Below, in pieces: positions 18,711 through 24,908 of a stretch of 64,000 nt of DNA. The notes under the pieces were generated by a model, which saw nothing but the letters and a program-made list of their open reading frames with translations, was not told the DNA's origin and searched no databases. The position numbers and the translations under genes were made by a program. The stretch is from Litoreibacter janthinus (GTDB lineage: Bacteria > Pseudomonadota > Alphaproteobacteria > Rhodobacterales > Rhodobacteraceae): NCBI RefSeq assembly GCF_900111945.1, contig NZ_FOYO01000001.1, positions 1,681,751-1,745,750 of the forward strand, written 5' to 3'. The first letter of the stretch is position 1. Each line of letters begins with the position of its first letter.

Positions 18711-19310
18711 CTAAATTTCGCCCCCCAAAAGCGGGTAAAGTGAAGCAATAAGCAACCCCGCCATAGCGAAGTTGAAGAGGCGTAGACGAACGGGATTGGT
18801 CAAGAGACGTCGCAGCTGCTGACCCAATATCGTCCATGTTGAAACGGACGGGCCGTTTACGGCCCCGAAGATGAGGGCCACAAAAGCGACCGCGTATAGC
18901 GAGCGGTCTGGCGCGTAGAGTGTGATTGCTGTCAACGCCATGGCCCACGCTTTGGGATTCACCCATTGAAAAGCCGCAGCTTGGAGAAACGTCATCGGAG
19001 TTCCTCCAACCTCGCCCTTCTTCGGAGGCGCGGCATTGGCGATCTTCCACGCCAGCCACGTCATATACGCGGCCGAGATCAATTTCAGGATAAGGTGTGT
19101 CACGGGGTAAAGGTCGAACACCTGCACAAGCCCGATCCCAACAAGGAACACCATCAGGGTGAACCCCAACGTGATTCCCAGCATATGCGGGATGCTTCGC
19201 CGGAAGCCGAAGTTCGCGCCGGATGCCATCAACATCAAGTTGTTAGGTCCCGGCGTGATGGAGGAGACAAAGGCAAAGAGGATCAATGCGGTAAGAATAT
19301 CGTAGCTCAT
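18711..19310 (-). CDS. LysE/RhtB family amino acid exporter
   Basis: The 199-residue membrane protein has about six hydrophobic segments and the family signature SSITPGPNNLMLMASG near the N-terminus, with FQWVNPKAWAMALTA in the middle. This TPGPN form marks the RhtB branch of LysE exporters (homoserine, threonine, leucine and others). The ATG at 19310 starts it; a TTG three codons earlier is less likely. It is divergent from an Lrp/AsnC regulator, a common pairing for amino acid efflux, and is followed closely by the 2OG-oxygenase gene. Confidence 0.88.
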   Translation of the reverse strand: MSYDILTALILFAFVSSITPGPNNLMLMASGANFGFRRSIPHMLGITLGFTLMVFLVGIGLVQVFDLYPVTHLILKLISAAYMTWLAWKIANAAPPKKGEVGGTPMTFLQAAAFQWVNPKAWAMALTAITLYAPDRSLYAVAFVALIFGAVNGPSVSTWTILGQQLRRLLTNPVRLRLFNFAMAGLLIASLYPLLGGEI

Positions 19311-19342
19311 GGGGGGCAATCTACGCGCAAATCAACGAATTG

Positions 19343-19383
19343 AAGTTGCGTTTTGCGGCGCTTCACGTCTAATTTCGCAACTT
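19343..19383. promoter_or_regulatory. Inverted repeat between exporter and Lrp gene, candidate operator
   Basis: AAGTTGCG at 19343-19350 and CGCAACTT at 19376-19383 form a perfect 8-base dyad 25 bases apart, the second arm touching the start codon of the Lrp-type gene. Placement between divergent regulator and exporter suits an Lrp/AsnC operator; this is inferred. Confidence 0.45.
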
Positions 19384-19836
19384 ATGAGCGCCATGGATGC
19401 CATCAGCGAAAAGATATTGCAGGAGCTGAGCCGCGACGGTCGGATCAGCAATCTCGAACTGGCTGATCGTGTCGGGCTGTCGCCCTCTGCCTGTTTGCGC
19501 CGCGTGCAAGACTTGGAACGTCGCGGTATCATCAATGGATACCGCGCGGTTTTGGACCGGACGCAACTCGGCGTCGGGTTCGTGGCCTATGTGGGGGTCG
19601 GGCTGTCGGATCATTCGAAAGCGTCGCAGGAGGCCTTCGAGAAGTCCATTTCACGCAGTCCCGAAGTGCGGGAGTGTCACAACATTACGGGCACGATCGA
19701 GTATCTCTTGCGCGTCGAATGTGCCGACCTTGCTGCTTACAAAATCTTCCATACGGACGTTCTTGGCGCGCTGGAGGCTGTTCACTCGATCACGTCCTAC
19801 GTGGTTATGGGATCCCCAAAAGACGAACGCGCCTGA
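19384..19836 (+). CDS. Lrp/AsnC family transcriptional regulator
   Basis: The 150-residue protein has an N-terminal AsnC helix-turn-helix (ISEKILQELSRDGRISNLELADRVG..SPSACLRRVQ, about residues 6-55) and a C-terminal RAM ligand domain. The start at 19384 (MSAMDAIS) matches the normal N-terminus; the open frame upstream runs into the divergent exporter gene. Lrp-type proteins sense amino acids and usually control a neighbouring transport or catabolic gene, here most likely the divergent RhtB-type exporter and the oxygenase behind it. Confidence 0.9.
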   Translation: MSAMDAISEKILQELSRDGRISNLELADRVGLSPSACLRRVQDLERRGIINGYRAVLDRTQLGVGFVAYVGVGLSDHSKASQEAFEKSISRSPEVRECHNITGTIEYLLRVECADLAAYKIFHTDVLGALEAVHSITSYVVMGSPKDERA

Positions 19837-19856
19837 CCTAAGCTGACATTCAGACA

Positions 19857-19896
19857 CAAAAAAAAACGGTGATGCGGGAGGAGGTGCATCACCGTT
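19857..19896 (-). terminator. Intrinsic terminator that also carries the CCUCCUCCC loop
   Basis: Read on the minus strand, AACGGTGATGC pairs perfectly with GCATCACCGTT (11 bp) around the loop ACCTCCTCCC, and nine T follow. It ends the hairpin array and also faces the end of the Lrp-type gene. Confidence 0.85.
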
Positions 19897-20155
19897 CTTT
19901 GTGTTTGGCTCGGACCCGGGAGGAGGTGGGCCTCTGCCAGAATGCGGTTCAGCCTCGGGAGGAGGTGAAACTGTCCCGCTTTTTCTCAGTATCAACACCT
20001 AAGGGAGGAGGAAGGTGCCGTACCGATCTTCATGTTTGACGCTGACCCGGGAGGAGGTGGGTCTTTGTCGGGTACGGGGCAACCTCGGGAGGAGGTGAAG
20101 TTGCTCCGATCTGGTCAGTGGCGGCACCTAAGGGAGGAGGAAGGTGCCGCCACCA
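19897..20155 (-). repeat. Two tandem ~130-base units of three hairpins each
   Basis: Bases 19897-20027 and 20028-20155 align along their length, with the three CCTCCTCCC motifs offset by 129, 130 and 131 bases. Each unit holds one hairpin with a TTCCTCCTCCCTTA loop and two with an ACCTCCTCCCG loop. Stem sequences differ between units but pairing is kept. Confidence 0.8.
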
Positions 20156-20198
20156 AGCGCGTCCGGCTTAAGGGAGGAGGAAAGCCGGAAACGCGAAC

Positions 20199-20411
20199 TT
20201 AATTCAGATATGCCGCTTCATAAGCGATCGATTTCAGGTTGGCGCGGCACAGACCCAAGTCAGCCAGCTCGCGGCCGCTGAGGGCTTCAAGCTCGTTCAG
20301 GGTTTGTACATAAACGCGGTGCTTTGCACGGCGCTCGGCCAGGTCGTCTTTGAATGCAACCAGACGCTCAAGGAGGGTCGGTGTAGTGCGGATGCTCGTT
20401 GTATAAGCCAT
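20199..20411 (-). CDS. DUF1127 small protein (CcaF1-like)
   Basis: The 70-residue basic protein carries the DUF1127 core with the typical pattern LNELEALSGRELADLGLCRANL (residues about 38-59). Two ATGs are possible, at 20417 and 20411; AAAAGG lies nine bases before the second, so I use 20411. In Rhodobacter sphaeroides the corresponding protein CcaF1 binds RNA and affects maturation of the CcsR RNAs encoded right behind it. Here the hairpin array starts directly after the stop codon, so protein and RNAs are very probably made from one transcript. A candidate heat-shock-type promoter lies upstream. Confidence 0.85.
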   Translation of the reverse strand: MAYTTSIRTTPTLLERLVAFKDDLAERRAKHRVYVQTLNELEALSGRELADLGLCRANLKSIAYEAAYLN

Positions 20412-20479
20412 TGTCATTTACCTTTTCAGTCTAGGGTTTCTCTGTCAGCGGTCTGACGCCCTCGTCTCTGTTGTCTTCA

Positions 20480-20507
20480 ATTTAGGGAAATGCTGCGCTG
20501 CAACAAG
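20480..20507 (-). promoter_or_regulatory. Candidate RpoH-type promoter of the DUF1127/CcsR-like unit
   Basis: On the minus strand CTTGTTG (20507-20501) and CCTAAAT (20486-20480) are spaced by 14 bases, resembling a heat-shock sigma promoter with a CTTG -35. Transcription would begin about 65 bases before the start codon. RpoHI/RpoHII control is described for the R. sphaeroides counterpart. The rest of the 340-base gap to mrp shows nothing further I can support. Confidence 0.45.
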
Positions 20508-20750
20508 AGGCAGGTTTACAATGCTGCTATGCAGCGTACGCATGGCTTAACCTGTTGTTTTGCTTACCTTACGTCAGCTTTTTTGTAACGTTCTCGTGAC
20601 AATCCGTTAGCGCTGCCATCGCTTTTTGCGAAATGCAAAACAGTTGGGCATTTGGAAAACTTTTTCAGGGCTAAACGGCGGGGGTTGCCCTTGGCGGCGC
20701 GTGCGCTCACTTAGGAGCGGACGAAAACCGATTAATGACAGGATGCCCCG

Positions 20751-21809
20751 ATGACTGTGACTCGCGACTTGATTCTTGACGCTTTGCGCGTTTTGAAACT
20801 GCCTGACGGCGAAGATGTCGTGGCCAAAGACATGGTACGCGCTTTGGCGGTGGAAGGCGGCAATGTGCGTTTCGTCATCGAAGCAGCACCAGAGGTGGCA
20901 AAACATCTGGAGCCGTTGCGCGCCGCCGCCCAGCAAATCGTGGAGCGGATGGATGGCGTCGAAAAGGTATCGGTGCTGCTCACCGCCCATTCCGACAAAA
21001 AGCCGCCATCCTTAAAGGTCGGCAAACATCCAGAGCCGCAGGCGGGGCCCACGAAACCCAAAGGTGTAGCGCGTATTCTTGCTATCGCGTCGGGCAAAGG
21101 CGGCGTTGGCAAGTCTACCTTGTCGTCGAACCTCGCTGTCGCATTGGCTAAGCAAGGCCGCCGTGTTGGCTTGCTGGATGCCGATATATACGGTCCGTCC
21201 CAACCCCGCATGATGGGGGTGAGCAAGCGCCCAGCGTCCCCGGACGGCAAAACCATTATTCCTTTGAAAGCACATGGCGTCACTCTGATGTCGATCGGTC
21301 TGATGATGGACCCCGACAAAGCCATCGTTTGGCGCGGCCCAATGCTAATGGGGGCCTTGCAGCAAATGCTGGGGCAGGTGGAATGGGGCGAGCTGGATGT
21401 CCTCATCGTCGATCTGCCCCCCGGAACAGGCGACGTGCAGCTCACGCTCTGCACCAAGTCCGAACTAACCGGCGCTATCGTGGTCTCGACCCCGCAAGAC
21501 GTGGCTTTGCTGGATGCTAAGAAGGCGATTGATATGTTCAACACGCTCAAAACCCCGGTGCTGGGGCTCGTGGAAAACATGTCTATGTATATATGTCCCA
21601 CCTGCGGGACCGAGGCGCATATCTTCGGTCATGGCGGCGTGAGGGCCGAGGCCGAGAAGATGGGCCTCCCGTTCCTTGGTGAAATCCCCCTTGATATAGA
21701 CGTGCGCCTGTCCGGCGACAGCGGCACGCCCATCGCAGCAGGCGACGGCCCTGTGGCGCAAGCCTACGCCAAGCTGGCCGAGGGGCTGGTCAAAGGCGGC
21801 ATGGCTTGA
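20751..21809 (+). CDS. mrp: Mrp/ApbC/NBP35-type Fe-S cluster carrier ATPase
   Basis: The 352-residue protein has an N-terminal MIP18-like (DUF59) domain of about 80 residues, a linker, and a P-loop ATPase with the deviant Walker A SGKGGVGKST at 114-123. Cys282 and Cys285 (ICPTCG) are the paired cysteines that hold a bridging Fe-S cluster in the dimer. Mrp proteins carry and deliver 4Fe-4S clusters in the cytosol. It stands alone, with the small gene at 21988 behind it. The start ATG follows CAGGATG and matches the family N-terminus. Confidence 0.95.
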   Translation: MTVTRDLILDALRVLKLPDGEDVVAKDMVRALAVEGGNVRFVIEAAPEVAKHLEPLRAAAQQIVERMDGVEKVSVLLTAHSDKKPPSLKVGKHPEPQAGPTKPKGVARILAIASGKGGVGKSTLSSNLAVALAKQGRRVGLLDADIYGPSQPRMMGVSKRPASPDGKTIIPLKAHGVTLMSIGLMMDPDKAIVWRGPMLMGALQQMLGQVEWGELDVLIVDLPPGTGDVQLTLCTKSELTGAIVVSTPQDVALLDAKKAIDMFNTLKTPVLGLVENMSMYICPTCGTEAHIFGHGGVRAEAEKMGLPFLGEIPLDIDVRLSGDSGTPIAAGDGPVAQAYAKLAEGLVKGGMA

Positions 21810-21987
21810 CCTGAACAGGCCGTGCAGCGTAGGAAGCGGCAGGGCAGCAGGATGCCCGCCGCCCGCGAGGCTTGGCCTTTGGTGAAATTCTGTACCGACC
21901 AAGATCACATCTGCAAACGACGCGCAGGGTGATGGCAATGCGGGCTCCATCAAGCCGAAACCGCGTCATCTTGTATAAGGTGATCAA

Positions 21988-22428
21988 ATGACCACTCATG
22001 ACCCATTGCCTTCGGTCGAAGACCTGAAGGCCCAAGCCAAACGGTTGCGCACGCAACTGGCTGTCTTGAATACCCCGGTGTCGCATTCCCAGTCACTGGA
22101 GCTTTTGGCCCAGCAAATGGGAATGCGGGATTGGAACACCCTGTCCGCCCGAGCGAATGCAATCTCAAACCACAGGCCCCCTTGGGCCGTGGGAGATTTC
22201 GTGCGGGGCCGCTATCTCGATCAACCTTGTTCGGGACGCATCCTGTCCCTCTCGGCGGGAACCGGCGGTCGGTATCACATCACGCTACATCTCGATGAGG
22301 CGGTGGATGTCGTGACCTTCGAAAGTTTCTCGTCGTTCCGCAGTCGTATCAACGCCACTGTGGACTCGCTTGGCAGAAGTGTCGGCAAGCGCTCTGACGG
22401 GATTCCGCATCTGGTCCTGGAGCCCTAG
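21988..22428 (+). CDS. Small conserved-looking protein, possibly of the glyoxalase-related type
   Basis: The 146-residue product begins with a helical segment PSVEDLKAQAKRLRTQL..SHSQSLELLAQQMGMRDWNTLSA that I associate with a domain named glyoxalase-related or plasmid-stabilisation-linked in annotations, followed by a beta-rich half (WAVGDFVRGRYLDQPCSGRILSL). I see no metal-binding glyoxalase residues and would not claim enzymatic activity. GC content and codon use match neighbours. It is followed by a strong terminator, which separates it from the dcw control region. Confidence 0.6.
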   Translation: MTTHDPLPSVEDLKAQAKRLRTQLAVLNTPVSHSQSLELLAQQMGMRDWNTLSARANAISNHRPPWAVGDFVRGRYLDQPCSGRILSLSAGTGGRYHITLHLDEAVDVVTFESFSSFRSRINATVDSLGRSVGKRSDGIPHLVLEP

Positions 22429-22454
22429 GGCACCAAACGAGCCAAACCGACAGG

Positions 22455-22486
22455 AAACCGCGCAGAACCCGTTTTGCGCGGTTTTT
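22455..22486 (+). terminator. Intrinsic terminator
   Basis: AAACCGCGCA (22455-22464) pairs perfectly with TGCGCGGTTT (22475-22484) around a ten-base loop, followed by a T run. It insulates the dcw cluster from upstream transcription. Confidence 0.88.
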
Positions 22487-22497
22487 GGCTTTTAGCC

Positions 22498-22506
22498 TGT
22501 GGATAA
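22498..22506 (-). promoter_or_regulatory. DnaA box upstream of the dcw cluster
   Basis: TGTGGATAA is the exact complement of the DnaA box TTATCCACA. It lies 45 bases before the first MraZ box. A role for DnaA in timing dcw expression is plausible but inferred from position only. Confidence 0.45.
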
Positions 22507-22516
22507 CTTGCGTCGC

Positions 22517-22547
22517 GAATCAAAATCGGCTCAAAAGGCGGTGATTC
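22517..22547. promoter_or_regulatory. Two GANTC (CcrM methylation) sites
   Basis: GAATC at 22517-22521 and GATTC at 22543-22547 are sites for the cell-cycle methylase CcrM. In alphaproteobacteria they are often enriched in promoters of division genes. Confidence 0.5.
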
Positions 22548-22550
22548 GGA

Positions 22551-22626
22551 TGGGATTTCATGGGCCCCGCATGGGAATTGCCGTCTAAGCCGCAGTTTCA
22601 TGGGAATTTATGGGAAAAAAGTGGAA
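22551..22626 (+). promoter_or_regulatory. Duplicated MraZ box array (TGGG repeats)
   Basis: TGGG starts at 22551, 22561 and 22572, and again at 22601 and 22611 with TGGA at 22622. Both triplets have the same 10- then 11-base steps and lie exactly 50 bases apart. MraZ is known to bind TGGGN repeats at 10-base steps upstream of its own gene, so these are probably autoregulatory sites. Confidence 0.75.
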
Positions 22627-22637
22627 AAAATTGCACT

Positions 22638-22649
22638 ACTACATGTAGT
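22638..22649. promoter_or_regulatory. 12-base perfect palindrome
   Basis: ACTACATGTAGT lies between the MraZ boxes and the candidate promoter. It could be an operator for an unidentified dimeric regulator. Confidence 0.4.
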
Positions 22650-22673
22650 GGCGTTTTCGAGCTCGATCACCAA

Positions 22674-22703
22674 TTGAGCTAAAAATCGCCTATTGTCTAC
22701 AGT
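22674..22703 (+). promoter_or_regulatory. Candidate promoter of the mraZ leader
   Basis: TTGAGC (22674-22679) and TACAGT (22698-22703) with an 18-base spacer are the best -35/-10 pair I find in this region. Both hexamers deviate from consensus, so the call is tentative. Confidence 0.3.
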
Positions 22704-22709
22704 TAGTAG

Positions 22710-22996
22710 GTTTCTCATGGACACAGGTTCCCGTTGTTTCCCGTAGAAACCCATTGATTACCATATTCTCCCATGGCACAAAGTTCTCACGATGAGGACG
22801 GAACGACAAACAAGGGGCGATCAAGAACCCCAAGGCGACCAAAAGGTTTCATACAGGCACCGATCTTCATTGAACTACGTTTGACCCTGCGCGAGCAGAC
22901 ATCCCCCCAGGTGGCGCGGGTCAAACACCTCCCTAGACGGGAACGAGGGCGGCGAGTTGATCAGTGGCAGCAGATCAACTTGCCGTTTTCCGTTTA
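22710..22996 (+). ncRNA. Structured mraZ leader, UpsM-like small RNA candidate
   Basis: The roughly 290 bases before mraZ hold strong RNA structure: a 13-bp stem with one bulge, GTTTGACCC-T-GCGC (22879-22892) against GCGC-GGGTCAAAC (22914-22926), and a second stem GTTGATC/GATCAAC (22956-22962 with 22973-22979) followed by TTGCCGTTTTCCGTTT, which could act as a leaky terminator. In Rhodobacter sphaeroides the mraZ 5' leader is released as the abundant small RNA UpsM by partial termination. Place and layout match; sequence identity to UpsM could not be checked. Ends are approximate. A 74-codon open frame across it is not convincing. Confidence 0.6.
22729..22773 (-). promoter_or_regulatory. Five MraZ-like boxes in reverse orientation
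   Basis: On the minus strand TGGGA, TGGTA, TGGGT, CGGGA and CGGGA follow each other at exact 10-base steps (22773 down to 22729). The steps equal those of MraZ boxes. They lie within or just upstream of the presumed leader. Confidence 0.6.
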
Positions 22997-23027
22997 AGGG
23001 CCAAAATGGAAAAGGGTGACGCGGACA

Positions 23028-23540
23028 GTGGCACAACGGTTCAGAGGTGAAAGCGTCCACAAGGTGGACAGCAAGGGCAGGGTGTCCATCCCAGCCCTGT
23101 TTCGCCGCGTTCTGGAAGCGTCCGACCCGGACTGGACCGAAGGCCTAAGCCCAAACGTCGTTATCGTGTATGGCGGCAAATCCCAGAATTACCTTGAGGC
23201 CTACACGCAAGAGGCCATCAAAGAAGTCGACGAGAAGATCGCTCGCCTGCCACGTGGCTCCAAGCCGCGTCGCGCGCTAGAGCACATCTTCAACTCTCAA
23301 TCCCTGCCGACGCAACCAGACGACACGGGCCGCCTTGTGCTGCCCGCAAAGTTGCGCGAAAAAATCGGCATTACCAATGAGGCGAAGTTCGTCGCGATGG
23401 GCGATACGTTCCAGATCTGGGCGCCGGACGCGTTCGATGATCGCAACTCGGACATCGAAGAGTGGCTCGACGAGCAGGGCGAGGACTTCGATCCTCTCGA
23501 GTTGTTGGAGATGGCTCCAGAGCCATCTGCTGCGGAGTAG
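23028..23540 (+). CDS. mraZ: MraZ, division/cell wall cluster transcriptional regulator
   Basis: The 170-residue protein has two SpoVT-AbrB/MraZ repeats: [20 protein letters not shown] near the N-terminus and [18 protein letters not shown] in the middle, as expected. MraZ forms rings that bind TGGG repeats in its own promoter and represses the dcw cluster; it is also linked to control of RsmH. I use GTG 23028 because homologous proteins begin MA-RFRGE; GTG 23016 would add four residues. TGGAAAAGGG lies upstream. It is the first gene of the cluster and ends four bases before rsmH. Confidence 0.95.
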   Translation: MAQRFRGESVHKVDSKGRVSIPALFRRVLEASDPDWTEGLSPNVVIVYGGKSQNYLEAYTQEAIKEVDEKIARLPRGSKPRRALEHIFNSQSLPTQPDDTGRLVLPAKLREKIGITNEAKFVAMGDTFQIWAPDAFDDRNSDIEEWLDEQGEDFDPLELLEMAPEPSAAE

Positions 23541-23544
23541 GCCC

Positions 23545-24534
23545 ATGTCTACCAAAGTGCCGCGTGAGACAAACCCTGATGCGCCGCACCTGCCGGTCCT
23601 CATTGATGCAATCCTAGACAACGTCACGCCGCAAGGTGTGTGGGTCGATGGCACATTCGGCGCGGGCGGCTACACCAAGGCATTTCTGGACAAAGGCGCA
23701 AAAGTCATCGCAATCGACCGCGATCCGCTAGTCTTTGAGATGGCTGCAAGCTGGGCGGATGACTATCCCGACCTGATCCTGAAACGCGGCACATTCTCCG
23801 AACTCGACACCCTTGCGGGCGAGCTAGTCGATGGCGTGGTGCTGGACCTCGGCGTCTCCTCCATGCAGCTCGATCAGGCAGAACGCGGCTTCTCCTTCCT
23901 TCGCGACGGGCCGTTGGATATGCGGATGGCACAAGACGGCCTCAGTGCTGCCGATCTGGTTAATGACGGTTCCGAGGCGTTGCTGGCAGACATCCTGTTT
24001 CAATACGGCGAAGAGCGCGCGTCGCGCCGCATCGCCAAAGCGATCATCGCCGCGCGCCCCATCAATACGACCTCCAATCTGGTTGAAGTGATCGAAAGCG
24101 TTTTGCCCAAAGGTAAGCCCGGCCAAAGCCATCCGGCGACCCGCAGCTTTCAGGCAATCCGTATCGCGGTGAATGATGAATTCGGACAATTAATCAGTGG
24201 GTTGGAAGCTGCGGAACGCGCTCTGAAACCCGGCGGAGAACTCGCTGTCGTGACGTTCCATTCGCTCGAAGACCGCATTGTGAAGAAATACCTTCAAGCC
24301 CGCGCCGGACGCACCGGTGGCGGCTCGCGTTACGCGCCAGAGCAAGCAGCAGACGCCCCGACATTCGAGCTGATCACCCGCAAAGCGGTGACAGCTGACA
24401 AGGACGAATTGGCCCGCAACCCGCGCTCCCGTTCGGCCAAATTGAGAGTAGGGCGGCGCACTGACGCCCCCGCAGCAGACAAGGGGCGGACCGGATTGGG
24501 TTTGCCCAAATTGACAGGACAGGAGCTTTTGTAA
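23545..24534 (+). CDS. rsmH: 16S rRNA (cytosine-1402-N4)-methyltransferase RsmH (MraW)
   Basis: The 329-residue enzyme methylates N4 of C1402 in 16S rRNA using S-adenosylmethionine. Visible are the opening [10 protein letters not shown], the SAM motif [37 protein letters not shown] and the C-terminal [12 protein letters not shown]. The start at 23545 (MSTKVPRE) follows the mraZ stop; the open frame further upstream overlaps mraZ. Its stop TAA shares a base with the ftsL ATG, which indicates coupling. Confidence 0.97.
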   Translation: MSTKVPRETNPDAPHLPVLIDAILDNVTPQGVWVDGTFGAGGYTKAFLDKGAKVIAIDRDPLVFEMAASWADDYPDLILKRGTFSELDTLAGELVDGVVLDLGVSSMQLDQAERGFSFLRDGPLDMRMAQDGLSAADLVNDGSEALLADILFQYGEERASRRIAKAIIAARPINTTSNLVEVIESVLPKGKPGQSHPATRSFQAIRIAVNDEFGQLISGLEAAERALKPGGELAVVTFHSLEDRIVKKYLQARAGRTGGGSRYAPEQAADAPTFELITRKAVTADKDELARNPRSRSAKLRVGRRTDAPAADKGRTGLGLPKLTGQELL

Positions 24535-24908
24535 TGCGTGGACTTCTTTACTCGGTATCGGCCCTCGCGGTCATGGGGCTTGGCTACTGGGCCTATTACG
24601 AGAACTACGAAACCCAAGACGCGCTGCGAACCGCATCGAGCCTGCAACGCGAAATCGGCTCCTCCCGTGAGACCTTGTCGGTGCTTGCTGCTGAATGGGC
24701 TTATCTGAACCGCCCCGAGCGGCTGCGCGATCTGGCTGACTTGAACTTCCCCGATCTGGAACTGCTGCCGATCACGCCGGACCAGTTCGGCGATGTAGCT
24801 CAGGTCACATTCCCCGCGCCCGAAGTTGAATTGGATATCAACGAGATCAACAGCGCCGTAGATGTGCGCGGCAATTACCTTGCCGAGGACGGAGAGCAGT
24901 ACCCATGA
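24534..24908 (+). CDS. ftsL: Cell division protein FtsL
   Basis: The 124-residue bitopic protein has a short N-terminus, one membrane segment (residues about 3-21), then a coiled region (RTASSLQREIGSSRETLSVLAAEWAYLNRPERLRDLA) ending in the conserved NRPERL motif of alphaproteobacterial FtsL. FtsL works with FtsB/FtsQ to activate FtsWI at midcell. It sits in its standard place between rsmH and ftsI and overlaps ftsI by ATGA. Confidence 0.92.
   Translation: MRGLLYSVSALAVMGLGYWAYYENYETQDALRTASSLQREIGSSRETLSVLAAEWAYLNRPERLRDLADLNFPDLELLPITPDQFGDVAQVTFPAPEVELDINEINSAVDVRGNYLAEDGEQYP

Larger units (their letters stand above)
19856..20198 (-). ncRNA. CcsR-like array of eight CCUCCUCCC hairpins downstream of a DUF1127 gene
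   Basis: On the minus strand the motif CCTCCTCCC occurs eight times, at 20180-20172, 20140-20132, 20095-20087, 20057-20049, 20011-20003, 19965-19957, 19926-19918 and 19884-19876, spaced 38-46 bases. Each copy is in the loop of a stem whose arms differ: CCGGCTT/AAGCCGG, a 12-bp GTGGCGGCACCT/AGGTGCCGCCAC, GACCC/GGGTC and others with compensating or wobble pairs. The last is an intrinsic terminator. In Rhodobacter sphaeroides the DUF1127 gene ccaF1 is followed by CcsR1-4, stress-induced small RNAs with CCUCCUCCC loops; order, motif and structure agree here. The loops can pair with GGAGG-type ribosome sites. Processing into single RNAs is expected from that model but not shown. Confidence 0.85.

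Noticed and set aside
19861..20190. Regularly spaced GGGAGGAGG repeats looking like a CRISPR array
   Set aside because: The constant part is only about nine bases, is enclosed by complementary arms that differ between copies, and no cas genes are nearby. Hairpin RNAs explain it better.
22773..22997. 74-codon open frame upstream of mraZ
   Set aside because: It overlaps the structured leader, has no recognisable protein features and no good ribosome site.
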